From Crocinitomicaceae bacterium (GTDB lineage: Bacteria > Bacteroidota > Bacteroidia > Flavobacteriales_D > Crocinitomicaceae), in contig JAQWYK010000047.1 in assembly GCA_029254025.1 (NCBI GenBank), forward strand, positions 62,001 through 126,000: a stretch of DNA of 64,000 nt, in the 5' to 3' direction. Of the stretch, positions 33,847 to 43,592 are shown piece after piece. Below the pieces are notes generated by a model that saw only the letters and a list, made by a program, of their open reading frames with translations, searched no databases and was not told where the DNA came from. Position 1 is the first letter of the stretch. Each line of letters starts with the position of its first letter. The position numbers and the translations under genes are program-made.

Positions 33847-34536
33847 TTATTCTAACGTAAAGTTGATCACCACTGTTTTGTATGAACGGACATACTCACC
33901 TTTTAAGGTTCCAGGCTTCCATTTAGGTGATTTATTGACTACGCGAAGTGCTTCTTTCGCTAAATATCGGTCTACTTTGTTGGCTACTTTAGCATCGGTA
34001 ATCGAGCCATCTTTTTCAACAATAAATTTTACATAAACTTTACCTTGAATTCCCATTTCTTGAGGTATTTCAGGGTATTTTAATTCTGTCTTCAGAAAGG
34101 GAATCCAATTCTCGAAAGAAGCCTCGTTGTCAATCCACTCATGGACCTCTAAATCAGGTGCTTTTTCGTCACCAACATTGATGATGATGTCTCCCACTTT
34201 CGGCAAGCCTACAGTTACCACATTTTTTTCATCTTTGTTGACGTTCCCCACTTCTTTTATGTCTGGAGTCAACACCTTTAGATCTGGCGTTACAGGTTTG
34301 TCGTTAGTTACTTTGACGATTTTTGGAATCTCAATGGGCGTTGGAAGTTCTTCTTTGACCATTTTGATTTCAACGACTTCCCCTTTTCTTTCAATATGCT
34401 CTTTTTGAGCATCATAAATAGGGTGCCTCCACGAGAAGGCCATCAGGAGGCATGCTCCTGTTAAAAATAAGCCGAGTTGGAAATACACAACTCTATCCTT
34501 TTCAGGATTTACTTTAGGGTTCTTTTTCGCGATCAT
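33847..34536 (-). CDS. TonB-like energy transducer (second copy)
   Basis: The 229-residue protein has a basic start, one membrane segment (about residues 19-37: VYFQLGLFLTGACLLMAFSW), a Pro/Lys/Val-rich periplasmic spacer (LPTPIEIPKIVKVTNDKPVTPDLKV) and a C-terminal TonB domain (about 150-229: YPEIPQEMGIQGKVYVKFIVEKDGSI, KWKPGTLKGEYVRSYKTVVINFTL). TonB passes proton-motive energy to outer-membrane receptors. No exbB or exbD lies next to it. A 10-base hairpin covers its start codon. It differs from the Gly-rich transducer at 30505, which suggests different partners. Confidence 0.9.
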   Translation of the reverse strand: MIAKKNPKVNPEKDRVVYFQLGLFLTGACLLMAFSWRHPIYDAQKEHIERKGEVVEIKMVKEELPTPIEIPKIVKVTNDKPVTPDLKVLTPDIKEVGNVNKDEKNVVTVGLPKVGDIIINVGDEKAPDLEVHEWIDNEASFENWIPFLKTELKYPEIPQEMGIQGKVYVKFIVEKDGSITDAKVANKVDRYLAKEALRVVNKSPKWKPGTLKGEYVRSYKTVVINFTLE

Positions 34537-34559
34537 AATTATAAGTTTAAATTATGATC
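34531..34559 (-). promoter_or_regulatory. Inverted repeat covering the tonB-like start codon
   Basis: GATCATAATT (34531-34540) and AATTATGATC (34550-34559) are perfect 10-base inverted repeats nine bases apart. On the minus-strand transcript the start ATG lies in the 3' arm, so a hairpin could hide it, or a dimeric regulator could bind the DNA. Confidence 0.45.
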
Positions 34560-34666
34560 TGTAAGCTCCAAGTTTTATGCCATCAGCGGAATCCTATATG
34601 CATATTGACCTAGAGCATAGTGAGTGTTATTTTTTTGTGAATAGTGTTTACAGAAATTGAGTATTA

Positions 34667-35356
34667 TCAAGAATCTATGAGTTTAAATCCTTTTCCATGA
34701 ATATTCATTATTTCTATAGCTTCATCGTCTTTCAACATTTTTCGCAGCTTAGCAATATAAACATCCATGCTGCGACCATTGAAGTAATTATCATCGCCCC
34801 ATATAGCGCGCAAGGCAGCTTGTCTGTCAAGCACTTCACTTTTATTCTTGGCAAGGAGCTTCAAAAGTTGATTCTCCTTGGTGGTAAGTTTTTGTGATTC
34901 ACCATCTTTAATAAGAAGACGTTTGTCGCTGTCGAAAGTAAATTTACCAATATTGAATTGAGCACTATCTATTTCTCTCTCAAAACCAGAACGTTTGAGA
35001 ATGGCTTCTATTCTGGCAACGAGCTCCTCCATACTAAAAGGTTTTGTTAAGTAATCATCTGCTCCAATCTCAAATCCTTTCAGCTTATCTTCTTTCATCG
35101 ATTTTGCAGTTAGAAAAAGGATGGGAATATTTTTATCAATCTCTCTAATTTCTCTTGCAACGGTAAATCCATCGATTTCAGGCATCATAACGTCGAGAAT
35201 TAAGAAGTCATAATTTCTTTCGTTGAACTTTTCTAGTGCAATCTTACCATTTCTAGCAAGGTCGACTTGGTACCCTTTATTTTTCAAAAAGGTGTTCAAC
35301 AACGTTCCTAGATTTTCGTCGTCCTCTGCGAGAAGCACGGATACAGAATTACTCAT
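34667..35356 (-). CDS. OmpR/PhoB-family response regulator
   Basis: The 229-residue protein has a receiver domain (acidic AEDDE, phosphoacceptor Asp55 in DVMMPEIDG, LTAKS and the KPF motif) and a C-terminal winged-helix DNA-binding domain (LTTKENQLLKLLAKNKSEV, RSMDVYIAKLRKMLKDD, IMNIHGKGFKLI). It is a transcription factor activated by phosphorylation. It overlaps the sensor kinase gene by eight bases, so the two form one two-component system. The stimulus and target genes are not evident. Confidence 0.96.
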   Translation of the reverse strand: MSNSVSVLLAEDDENLGTLLNTFLKNKGYQVDLARNGKIALEKFNERNYDFLILDVMMPEIDGFTVAREIREIDKNIPILFLTAKSMKEDKLKGFEIGADDYLTKPFSMEELVARIEAILKRSGFEREIDSAQFNIGKFTFDSDKRLLIKDGESQKLTTKENQLLKLLAKNKSEVLDRQAALRAIWGDDNYFNGRSMDVYIAKLRKMLKDDEAIEIMNIHGKGFKLIDS

Positions 35357-36974
35357 GGTTTTTACTTTTAGTGATTATTAGTGAAAATGTCGACCCTTCA
35401 CCGAATTTACTTTTGACGCTTAATTTCCAGCCTTGATGGTCCGCAACAGCTTTGACGTAACTTAGGCCCAATCCAAAACCTTTTACATCATGAACATTCC
35501 CTGTAGGAATACGGTATAATTTGTCAAATATTTTATCCAGGTACTCATTTTTTATTCCAATCCCATTATCACGCACATGTAATTCGATTTGATCTCCTTT
35601 TAATTTAGTTATAATCGTAAGATTCGGTTCGTTAGGACTGTATTTTATTGCGTTGTCAATTAAGTTGGTAATAATGTTTGCAGTATGAATAGGGTCGCCA
35701 TATATTGTTAGTTCTTCAGGAGCTAATTCAAGATGCACTGATCCAGATTGTTCTTTTAATTTCAGTTGAAATTGACGTGTTATAGATTGGATTAATGCAT
35801 TTAAAGGAATAGGTTCGTATTTTAATTTAAGCTCACCTTTGTCCAATAATGCACTTTGAAGAATTTGCTCTACCAATCCACTTAAGCGCCTATTTTCCTG
35901 ATGAATCATTGAAACAAAGGGTGCAGTTCCCTCTGGTGTATTGGTCATGCTTTTATCTGATAGCGCTTCGCAGGCAAGAGATATTGTCGATATGGGCGTT
36001 TTGAATTCATGGGTCATGTTACTTATGAAATCATTTTTCGTTTCCGATAATTTTCGTTGACGTACAATTGTTTTATACATAATGCTAAAAGAAAATATCA
36101 CCAGAATTATAAGGAGTAGACTCACAAGAAGTGTAAACCACATTTCTCCGAAAAGAAGGGTGTTCTTTTTTGGAAAGAAGATATGTAAAGTGAGCTCCTC
36201 GTCAAATATATTACCTGGAAATAAGCGAACGTGATAGGTTTTCGTTGTATCTAATCCTGACATATAATCTCTAGTATATGCTGGAAACTCAACAACTTTC
36301 TTGTTTTCATCTGTGATTACATAATTGAATCTGGTTTGAAGATTTTCTGTTTTTAAAGTGTTCGAAATGATTGAATCCAAAAATGCAAGGTCGATGCGCT
36401 GACTAGCGTTTAAATCACCCACGTTTCGAAAGGCATTAATCATGAAATCATTGATGTACTGCGATTTTCTGAACAAGTTGTTCATAGCACGTTTGTCCAA
36501 TTTAAAGCTTAAGTCGGAGGTGTCTTGGGGTACGTTTTTCCCACTTATTTTAACCAATTGACTCAACTCTGTAATATCACGCGTTAATACGCTATGTGTT
36601 GTTTTGACATTCGCGAGAGAGTCGTACGAATTACCCGTAATCAAGAGATATTTTGATTGTTCTCCGTTGGCAAAAATGAACGTGTCTTTGATGCTTACAG
36701 ATTCCTCAACAGGAACAAGGTTTTTAAATTCTTGTTTTAAGGCATTCTTATATTGACCGCTAATATCCCCTTTAAACATAGTTGTATATCGTCTAAAGTC
36801 GGATGCCTTTTCATGTCGTATCGCCACTTTGGAAAGAACATTTTCTAGGTGAGTTTCAAATTCCTCATTGGTTTGCTCAAATAAATCCAATGCATTTTTT
36901 AATTGTAGACCAACTAAAAAAAGTAGAGCTGAGCTCACCAAAACAAGTATTTGTGGTAATTTTATTTTTTTCAC
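35349..36974 (-). CDS. Sensor histidine kinase
   Basis: The 541-residue kinase has a first membrane segment (residues 5-23), an extracytoplasmic domain of about 250 residues with no recognised ligand fold, and a second membrane segment (about 280-300). The dimerisation domain follows with the phosphoaccepting His322 in MTHEFKTPIST, then the ATP-binding domain (NLIDNAIKYSPNEP, DNGIGI, FDKLYR, GFGLGLSYVKAV). It transfers phosphate to the response regulator encoded just downstream. The long periplasmic sensor is typical of Bacteroidota PhoR-like kinases, but the signal is unknown. Confidence 0.96.
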   Translation of the reverse strand: MKKIKLPQILVLVSSALLFLVGLQLKNALDLFEQTNEEFETHLENVLSKVAIRHEKASDFRRYTTMFKGDISGQYKNALKQEFKNLVPVEESVSIKDTFIFANGEQSKYLLITGNSYDSLANVKTTHSVLTRDITELSQLVKISGKNVPQDTSDLSFKLDKRAMNNLFRKSQYINDFMINAFRNVGDLNASQRIDLAFLDSIISNTLKTENLQTRFNYVITDENKKVVEFPAYTRDYMSGLDTTKTYHVRLFPGNIFDEELTLHIFFPKKNTLLFGEMWFTLLVSLLLIILVIFSFSIMYKTIVRQRKLSETKNDFISNMTHEFKTPISTISLACEALSDKSMTNTPEGTAPFVSMIHQENRRLSGLVEQILQSALLDKGELKLKYEPIPLNALIQSITRQFQLKLKEQSGSVHLELAPEELTIYGDPIHTANIITNLIDNAIKYSPNEPNLTIITKLKGDQIELHVRDNGIGIKNEYLDKIFDKLYRIPTGNVHDVKGFGLGLSYVKAVADHQGWKLSVKSKFGEGSTFSLIITKSKNHE

Positions 36975-37169
36975 GACCCTCGAATTTAATCTATTCAGCG
37001 ACGTGCAGATTTGAGTTAACCTTTTTTAACATGAATTTAGACGTATACATAATGCTGCTCATGGTTTTGTGGAGACCTCTCAGAGTTATTGGTTGTTCCG
37101 GTTGGTTATTAACACATTCAAGTGTTGATTAAATAAAATTAATTTGTAGAAATATTCACGGGATTTTTC

Positions 37170-37177
37170 TACATTTG
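37170..37177 (+). promoter_or_regulatory. -7 box TACATTTG before the small T9SS cargo gene
   Basis: TACATTTG fits TAnnTTTG and lies 23 bases before the ATG at 37201. A TTG further upstream (37144) is 23 bases from it, longer than usual. Confidence 0.5.
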
Positions 37178-37200
37178 ATTGAAACATTTAATTAAATCTT

Positions 37201-37953
37201 ATGAAAAAACTATTACTTTCTTTGGCAATTGTTGCATCATCAGCTGCTGTTATCGCACAAAGCTGTTCTCCAAATCAAGTCTGGGCAGATACTGTTTCAG
37301 GTGGTTATGGTGCATATCCTGATACAATTGTAAATTTCCCAACTGCTACGGTAAATACATTTTATTCAACAGATCTGAATTTTTTAGTTCCAGCTCAGGT
37401 GACTGCTGATCTCGATCCTACGGGACTCTTTGTAGGTAGCACTATTAACTACTTCACAGTAGATGATGTGGTTGGACTTCCTGCTGAATTGGCTTATGCA
37501 TGTAATGTTGCTTCTTGTCAATATAATGGAGGTGATAATGGATGTGCTAATGTATATGGTACACCAGTAGATGCTGATGTTATTTATGATATTACGATTC
37601 AAATTACGGCGAATGTGCAAACAATTCTTGGAGCAGTGAACCAAGGTGCTGAGTTTTCAGGCTACAAAATTATTGTGAACGGTCCAACAAGTTCTATTCC
37701 ATTTGAGGTGATTGAGCCTTTATCTGTTGCGCCAAACCCTGCTAGTAATAAAGTGACACTTTCTGGAGTTAATCCTTCTTTGAAGGCTTCTAAGATTACG
37801 GTTACTGATATCACCGGAAAGGTTGTTCATACCATCGAGCCTGGTAACTACAGCAACTATACGTTTGATGTATCTAAATTAGATATGGGTATATACGTGA
37901 TTAACGTAGAACATGCTTATGGTTTTGATAGCATCAAATTCATAAAAGAATAA
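37201..37953 (+). CDS. Small secreted protein with T9SS type A sorting domain
   Basis: The 250-residue protein has a signal peptide (MKKLLLSLAIVASSAAVIAQ) and a Cys-containing middle domain (ACNVASCQYNGGDNGCANVYG) in which Asn, Thr and Val are frequent. The last 80 residues are a T9SS type A sorting domain: VAPNPASNKVTLSG, then ITVTDITGKVVHTIEPG, DVSKLDMGIYVINV and the ending IKFIKE. It is therefore a cargo of the type IX system, secreted or anchored at the cell surface. The function of the middle domain is not recognised. Terminator and promoter mark it as a single-gene unit. Confidence 0.9.
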   Translation: MKKLLLSLAIVASSAAVIAQSCSPNQVWADTVSGGYGAYPDTIVNFPTATVNTFYSTDLNFLVPAQVTADLDPTGLFVGSTINYFTVDDVVGLPAELAYACNVASCQYNGGDNGCANVYGTPVDADVIYDITIQITANVQTILGAVNQGAEFSGYKIIVNGPTSSIPFEVIEPLSVAPNPASNKVTLSGVNPSLKASKITVTDITGKVVHTIEPGNYSNYTFDVSKLDMGIYVINVEHAYGFDSIKFIKE

Positions 37954-37972
37954 ATTCAGATATAACTGAGGA

Positions 37973-37999
37973 AAGAGCATCGGTTGGTGCTCTTTTTTT
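37973..37999 (+). terminator. Terminator after the T9SS cargo gene
   Basis: AAGAGCA pairs with TGCTCTT around an eight-base loop and is followed by a T run. It overlaps the stop of the convergent radical SAM gene by two bases. Confidence 0.85.
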
Positions 38000-39017
38000 A
38001 TGTCCAAACCTTTGTGCCTTCAGAACAGTTTTTGCAAATATCGATAGCTTTTCGGTTACCAAAAACGGCCTTTCTAAAACTGGTATAGCGCCGGGAATTC
38101 CAAATTTCGCGAAAGTCTGACGAAGTTGATAACTCACCCAATACGTGTTGTGCATCTTTGTCAAAGCAACACGGAACCACTTTCCCATCCCAAGTGAGTA
38201 CCGTTGAAGACCACATGCGCCAGCATTGATTCAATAGTTTATATTTAGGGCGATATTTCCCGTCTTTCCCTAGTTTGTAGCGCGCGTATTTATCGTTGTC
38301 AGGCATGAGTGGATTACCATTTTCGTAATCATAGAGCTGTGCTGTTTTTAAGCGTACTTCGTCTACACCTAATTCCTTTCCGAGCTGAAATACCTGTTCG
38401 ATTTCATGTTCGTTTGGATGCACAACTAAAAACTGGAAAATTAATGTCGGTGTACTGGAATTAAATTTCTTTTTTGCAGTAACTACATGTTTAGTACCCT
38501 CAATTACTTTACGCAATTTACCATGAACACGATATTGTTCATAGATTTCTTGTGATAAACCGTCGATTGAAATAATTAAACGGTCTAAACCAGAATGAAC
38601 AATTTCTTCTGCTTTGGATGCTGTAATGAAATGCGCATTCGTTGAAGTCGCTGTATAAATCCTTCTCTTTTTTGCCGAGCGTATTAAATCTAAAAATTGG
38701 GGGTGTAAAAAAGGTTCACCCTGAAAATAATAATTGATGTAGAATAGTTGTTTTCCCAAACTATCTAGCATTCGATCATGTAAATCGGGACTCAATTTCC
38801 CAGTAGGTCGTGTGAACTGTTTCAGACCGCTAGGACATTCTGGGCAGCCCAAGTTGCACGCCGTCGTAGGTTCAATGCTCGCTGCGTATGGAAGTCCACT
38901 ATTACCGGAAGTCTTAAAATATTTAGCAGACCAATACGAAGTTTTTAGCTTCGCTAAGTTCGTCATTCTGTGAAGCGAAAGGTGTTTTATGATATTCCAG
39001 TTATCCAACCAATTCAT
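37998..39017 (-). CDS. Radical SAM/SPASM domain protein
   Basis: The 339-residue protein has the radical SAM iron-sulfur motif CNLGCPEC (Cys54, Cys58, Cys61). A SPASM-like Cys-rich end follows (VVPCCFDKDAQHVLG, then ICKNC), suggesting an extra cluster. Radical SAM enzymes generate a 5'-deoxyadenosyl radical for difficult reactions; SPASM members often modify peptides, but no precursor-peptide gene was found next to it. A -7 box ends four bases before the ATG at 39017, so the transcript may be leaderless. A start at an ATG 17 codons later (38966) would have a normal leader. It lies 79 bases downstream of the DUF5686 gene and may also be read from there. Confidence 0.9.
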   Translation of the reverse strand: MNWLDNWNIIKHLSLHRMTNLAKLKTSYWSAKYFKTSGNSGLPYAASIEPTTACNLGCPECPSGLKQFTRPTGKLSPDLHDRMLDSLGKQLFYINYYFQGEPFLHPQFLDLIRSAKKRRIYTATSTNAHFITASKAEEIVHSGLDRLIISIDGLSQEIYEQYRVHGKLRKVIEGTKHVVTAKKKFNSSTPTLIFQFLVVHPNEHEIEQVFQLGKELGVDEVRLKTAQLYDYENGNPLMPDNDKYARYKLGKDGKYRPKYKLLNQCWRMWSSTVLTWDGKVVPCCFDKDAQHVLGELSTSSDFREIWNSRRYTSFRKAVFGNRKAIDICKNCSEGTKVWT

Positions 39018-39021
39018 TACT

Positions 39022-39029
39022 CAAATGTA
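39022..39029 (-). promoter_or_regulatory. -7 box TACATTTG, four bases before the radical SAM start
   Basis: The minus strand reads TACATTTG then AGTA and ATG. If transcription begins about four to seven bases after the box, the mRNA starts at or beside the start codon. This resembles the DEAD-like gene at 53188. Confidence 0.5.
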
Positions 39030-39096
39030 ACTAGAAAAATGGTGTAAACTTAATTCAATGAGGTGGTAATTGGGATATTGGTTGTCCTGATGAACA

Positions 39097-41493
39097 CTAA
39101 AAATTAAATTTTATAGATAATTTATATACAAAATTATCTTTCATTTCAGGAAGTGCGTAGGCACCATAGCGATGAAATACACCGATGCCCAATCCACTAT
39201 TCCCTAAAATGAGAAGATTATCTACGAGTACACCAGATTCATAGAACCCTTTTTCGTGAACTTTGAAGCTGTGGTTGTGCAGTTGTTGATTGCGCATCTC
39301 TCCTATTCCTGCTGCAGAATGAAGGGAGAATTGCGGTGCTGTAAAGGTAGTTTTGTTCTTAAGCGGGAGAAATGAAAAGCGAAAAAAGAGAGCTGTATGC
39401 TTATCGGTGAAAAATTCTGCCGCGACCATCGTTTCAAAAGTGTTTGGAACGGTGAGATTCCAATTGCGATTCGTTCCATACGGCATCTGAAGTAATGTTA
39501 ATGGTACTTCACCCAACGTTATTCCACTTGTAGAATTGAGAAGTAATTTACCTATTCCACGAACGCTAAATGTTTGCGAAATAGATAGATTAAGTCGGTA
39601 ATAGTCGAATTCTCCATCAAAAATAGAATTCCATCCTTTCATTGCTCGGAATTGTATTTTCGGATATTTGCTACCTAGTGAGACGCGCTGGGTACCCAAA
39701 AGCATTACCTTTTCGCGGATTGTCCAGTTCACCACGACTCCTGTTTCTGCCACATCAAACATATTGGAATAGAGATTGGAGAGAGTTTTTAATCCTTCAA
39801 ACGAATACTCATCAAGGAATGTAATTCGCCGATAATTTGCAATGAATTGCAAGTGAAAGTTTTGAGCTATATATCCTCCCAAAGACATCGTTCCTTTTCG
39901 CTGACGCTCCAGTTGATTGATAAAAAAGTTCCGATATAGCGCTCCTGAGGATAAATCGAAGTTGTTCATCATATAACTCACCCCTCCTCGTTCAAACACA
40001 TCATCTGAATAGCTGAAACTTAAAAGTATTCGACGTTTTTCGGCCAACAAGAAATCTACATTGCCACCCCATTTCCATGCTTCATCTCGAAATCCATATG
40101 CAAAATATCCACCGAGAGAGAAATAGTTAGTCAACCGATCATTGGTTTCTAACCCAAGTCCTAAACGGTAACCTTCGTATTGGTTGAAGTCCGCTAAACG
40201 CCACATCGGAACGCTGATTTTTCCAATTGGTAATTTACCAGTAGATAGGATGGTTGCCATATCTACTAAACGTTCAAAATTCATTTTTTTCGACACGCTG
40301 TCTACTACATGATAAGTTTTTAACTCTTTGTCAGTAGAGGAAGTTCCGCGAGCAACTTCTAAACCGATTGTATCATCTACCGCAGTAGGCAAAACTTCAA
40401 GTTTCACCACATTAAAATCGTTTTTTATTGGTATGTCGAAAATGACATTCTTAATATAAAGATTGCTTTTTCCGACCAGTTCGTGATAGTCACTGATGGC
40501 TAAGCCGGGGAACGAAAATTCTGTACTCAATTGATAGGGAAACCATTTTTTGTTCTCCGTAAATTTATATTCTTGAATGATTTTTACAGTGAATGTTTCT
40601 TGAGCCGTATGTGGTTCAGCGATCACGCGTTGAATGGCCCATTTATTACTGTTTATAAAGAGATAGCCAGAAAGGCCTTCAAAGATTTTTCCTCTTCTCG
40701 GTCGAAATGAAATTGTGTAAGTCGTATCAGATGTATTAATCAACGTATCTTCTAAAATGAACAGATAACGTCGAATTCCTCCTGGAGCAATAGGGTTGAT
40801 GTATTCGATTTCTCCAATATTAAACGAGGCAGTATAAAAACTAAAGGATTGGAATTGATTAACGAGAGATGCAAAAATCGGATTCTTAACACCAGAAACT
40901 TTATAAGAGGTCACTACCTCGTTATCATAGTTAGGAGGAGAGAATGTGCGTTGAGATGCCGTTTCAGTTAAGAAAAGGTATTGCGAACTAAAAAGGTCAA
41001 TCGATTTAAGTAAACTCGTATCAGAAATAGTGTCTCTATTGAGGGGTTTCGTTGCCTCTCCTCCGATAGAGAAACGTGAAAAACCATCGTATTGGAACGA
41101 ATTATTTCGCATAGGGTCATTCTCTTTACGCTGATTCATAGCATTCCGTATAATTCTGTGAGCCGGATTTTCTCCTGGAAGAATTATTACTTCGTCATAG
41201 AGTTGCGAATCAGGAGTTAGAAAGACTTCTTTAGCATTCAATAATTCTTGTCCTGTTAAGACGGTGTCTTTAAAATCATAGAAACTAAAGTAGTACGACG
41301 AGTGAGTAACAATGATCAATTCGAGTTTACCGTCTACATCTGTTAAGAGTGGTGATTTCTTGTTCTCAGAAACCTTAACAAATGGAAGAGGTTCTCCCGT
41401 TTGAGCATCATATACTTGAATAGTATTCGCTTTTTGACCGAATACAACTGAGCTAAACAGCAGGAGGAGCCCAAATCTGAACAATTTGCACAT
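39097..41493 (-). CDS. DUF5686 protein with carboxypeptidase-regulatory-like domain, outer membrane
   Basis: The 798-residue protein starts with a signal peptide (MCKLFRFGLLLLFSSVVFGQ) and a CarboxypepD_reg-like beta domain (IQVYDAQTGEPLPFVKVSENKKS). The long C-terminal part fits DUF5686, where strands such as YRLGLGLETNDRLTNYFSLG and RILLSFSYSD indicate an outer-membrane beta-barrel. The C-terminus VYKLSIKFNF resembles a final barrel strand. The function is unknown; these proteins are widespread in Bacteroidota and lack the TonB-box plug of SusC-type receptors. It lies three bases after the peptidylprolyl isomerase gene, as a possible client of that periplasmic foldase. Confidence 0.88.
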   Translation of the reverse strand: MCKLFRFGLLLLFSSVVFGQKANTIQVYDAQTGEPLPFVKVSENKKSPLLTDVDGKLELIIVTHSSYYFSFYDFKDTVLTGQELLNAKEVFLTPDSQLYDEVIILPGENPAHRIIRNAMNQRKENDPMRNNSFQYDGFSRFSIGGEATKPLNRDTISDTSLLKSIDLFSSQYLFLTETASQRTFSPPNYDNEVVTSYKVSGVKNPIFASLVNQFQSFSFYTASFNIGEIEYINPIAPGGIRRYLFILEDTLINTSDTTYTISFRPRRGKIFEGLSGYLFINSNKWAIQRVIAEPHTAQETFTVKIIQEYKFTENKKWFPYQLSTEFSFPGLAISDYHELVGKSNLYIKNVIFDIPIKNDFNVVKLEVLPTAVDDTIGLEVARGTSSTDKELKTYHVVDSVSKKMNFERLVDMATILSTGKLPIGKISVPMWRLADFNQYEGYRLGLGLETNDRLTNYFSLGGYFAYGFRDEAWKWGGNVDFLLAEKRRILLSFSYSDDVFERGGVSYMMNNFDLSSGALYRNFFINQLERQRKGTMSLGGYIAQNFHLQFIANYRRITFLDEYSFEGLKTLSNLYSNMFDVAETGVVVNWTIREKVMLLGTQRVSLGSKYPKIQFRAMKGWNSIFDGEFDYYRLNLSISQTFSVRGIGKLLLNSTSGITLGEVPLTLLQMPYGTNRNWNLTVPNTFETMVAAEFFTDKHTALFFRFSFLPLKNKTTFTAPQFSLHSAAGIGEMRNQQLHNHSFKVHEKGFYESGVLVDNLLILGNSGLGIGVFHRYGAYALPEMKDNFVYKLSIKFNF

Positions 41494-41495
41494 AC

Positions 41496-42602
41496 TTATT
41501 TTTTCTCCACCTCGAGAATATCTAATTCAAAAATTAAATCAGAATAGGGCGGAATACTCGGCATTCTGCCTTGTGGTCCGTAAGCGAGATAATAAGGAAT
41601 ATAGAGTGTAATCTTCATTCCTGCTTTGGATAATCCCACGCCTTCATTGAAACCAGGGATGAGTCCCATAACAAGGTAATCAAAGTTCAAAGGCGCATTG
41701 CGATCTACGGACGAGTCAAATTTATCGCCATACACATGCGTTCCAGTATAATGAAGGGCTATCCCGTCACCTTTTTCAGGGTGCTCTCCTGTTCCGTCTT
41801 CAAGAATTTCATATACTAAACCACTTTCTGTTTGAAGTACATTTGGGCGATCTTTTTTTATCATTTCATAGAAGTAAGCTTTGTATTCCGGGATATCTCT
41901 TGCTTTACACTCCGCTAAACGAACATTGTCTAGGGCTCTAAGTTTTGCCCTACGTTCTTCCTCTATTTTAGCCAGTTCTGCTAATCGTGCATATTCCGCT
42001 TTAAAAACCTTAGAAGGCTTGTATCCAAACTTGCACTTAAATCCTTTTCGGATAATATTTACCTCATTCATTACGTCACCCTGAGCGATGGCATCTACAA
42101 CATCCTGTCCTGATATAACTTTTCCAAATACAGTATGTTTACCATTTAAATGAGGAGTAGCAACATGTGTGATAAAAAATTGACTACCATTTGTTGCTGG
42201 TCCGGCATTCGCCATTGACAATATACCAGGCCCGGTATGCATTAGACCGTTATCAGCTTCATCAAAAAACTTGTATCCTGGTCCACCAGAACCAGTTCCA
42301 GTTGGATCACCGCCTTGAATCATGAAATTGGCAATAACACGGTGAAACTTGACGCCGTTATAATATGGTTTTGTGTGTTCTATTGTATCAAATACTTTCA
42401 ACTTTCCTTGTGCAAGTCCAACAAAGTTCGCAACAGTTAAAGGCGCTTTTTCATCCGCCAACTCGAGTAAGATTATACCTTTATCAGTAACGATTTCCGC
42501 ATAAAGACCTTTCGCTAGTTTCTCTTTTTTCTCTTGCCCAGAAACTACAAATACCATTGAGCATGCTAATACGAGTGCAGTTGTAATGTGTTTAATTGTC
42601 AT
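41496..42602 (-). CDS. Secreted peptidylprolyl isomerase, cyclophilin-FKBP fusion
   Basis: The 368-residue protein has an N-terminal signal sequence and two different prolyl-isomerase folds. A cyclophilin-type domain covers about residues 30-195 ([53 protein letters not shown]). A charged helical linker follows, then an FKBP-type domain (about 270-368: [54 protein letters not shown]). Both catalyse cis-trans isomerisation of Xaa-Pro bonds. The fusion suggests a periplasmic folding helper. Lipid attachment at the Cys in VLACS is possible but a poor lipobox match. It sits between an ICMT-like gene and the DUF5686 barrel gene. Confidence 0.92.
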   Translation of the reverse strand: MTIKHITTALVLACSMVFVVSGQEKKEKLAKGLYAEIVTDKGIILLELADEKAPLTVANFVGLAQGKLKVFDTIEHTKPYYNGVKFHRVIANFMIQGGDPTGTGSGGPGYKFFDEADNGLMHTGPGILSMANAGPATNGSQFFITHVATPHLNGKHTVFGKVISGQDVVDAIAQGDVMNEVNIIRKGFKCKFGYKPSKVFKAEYARLAELAKIEEERRAKLRALDNVRLAECKARDIPEYKAYFYEMIKKDRPNVLQTESGLVYEILEDGTGEHPEKGDGIALHYTGTHVYGDKFDSSVDRNAPLNFDYLVMGLIPGFNEGVGLSKAGMKITLYIPYYLAYGPQGRMPSIPPYSDLIFELDILEVEKK

Positions 42603-42625
42603 ATCAAAAAGATTTATTTCTAAAA

Positions 42626-43375
42626 TTAAGAGCGGTCAGCTTCGTAAAGTAATTTAGTATTATGCTTAAGTGTTCTGAAAACCAAAGATATTGCAATCGC
42701 GACGGTCAGTCCTATTCCATAATATGGGCGATAAATAATTTCCCCGGTCATGAACCAGTCTCTGAGAAAGTCTACGAATAAAAAACCAAGCATCGTTGCT
42801 GTTACTCCGCTGTATTCTCGTCTTAAGATAGTCTTCAAGGAAAATGGAATTTGTGTTTTTTCGTAGTTTTTCCAACTTGGAATAAACGCTGGAACTTTGA
42901 GCGACCAATCTAAGTAATCTTGTCCAAATTTACGTTCTAGAAAGCGTTCTTCGGCGAACATGATACGTTCATAATAGAGCCAAAAAGCGAGTGATACCAA
43001 CAAAAAGAACCATATATTCATGGTGTACACCACAATTCCTATCCACATAAAATAATTGCCAACATAGAGAGGGTGACGCATTGTGGAGTATATCCCTTTT
43101 GTGTTTAGGGCTTCAGCAACTTGCTCCTTTGTATTTCTACCAGAAGTATTTTTATTACTAGTACCAATCGCAATCGATCGAATCACTAATCCAAAAAATG
43201 AAAGAAAAGCTGAAAACAACAATAAAGCCAGGTGTGTCCATTCACAGGTGATAAACCAAGCGTAATTCGTATAGTAAACCACAGGGATTGCAGTGATAAA
43301 TAGTACCACAGGGATTTGACCTCTGTAACGAAACAAGATGTTCCCAGATGACTCAAAAGAATGTATTAATGCCAT
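42626..43375 (-). CDS. Isoprenylcysteine carboxyl methyltransferase-like membrane protein
   Basis: This 249-residue integral membrane protein has about five hydrophobic segments and the ICMT/PEMT-type SAM-binding block [21 protein letters not shown], followed by [24 protein letters not shown]. Members methylate membrane lipids or prenylated proteins; in bacteria the substrate is usually unknown. It begins the leftward ICMT-PPIase-DUF5686 run, with 23 bases between it and the isomerase gene. No -7 box was found near its start. Confidence 0.85.
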   Translation of the reverse strand: MALIHSFESSGNILFRYRGQIPVVLFITAIPVVYYTNYAWFITCEWTHLALLLFSAFLSFFGLVIRSIAIGTSNKNTSGRNTKEQVAEALNTKGIYSTMRHPLYVGNYFMWIGIVVYTMNIWFFLLVSLAFWLYYERIMFAEERFLERKFGQDYLDWSLKVPAFIPSWKNYEKTQIPFSLKTILRREYSGVTATMLGFLFVDFLRDWFMTGEIIYRPYYGIGLTVAIAISLVFRTLKHNTKLLYEADRS

Positions 43376-43592
43376 TTGTTGCTTTTAAAAGTGCTAAAAT
43401 AATATATTTCTTAGGAAGCTTCACATAAAAAGTGGAACTCCTTGAGTGATCTACAGATGATGCCTACCTGTATCATTTCAATAAAGAAGGAGGAATTGTG
43501 CTTTTCCGACATTGTAACAAAAGTAGCTGTGAGATCTACCGAAAGTCCCGACCTTTGTAATGTCAAATAAAAACTATTAAGAACATAGGATT

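Noticed and set aside
36803-37132. 109-codon frame on the plus strand at the histidine kinase start
   Set aside because: Most of it is antisense to the kinase; it ends in AT-rich spacer, with no domain or signal peptide.
37998-39017. Radical SAM/SPASM gene as maturase of a peptide natural product
   Set aside because: The neighbouring small gene at 37201 is a T9SS cargo with a sorting domain, not a precursor peptide, and no leader-binding or transporter gene is present.
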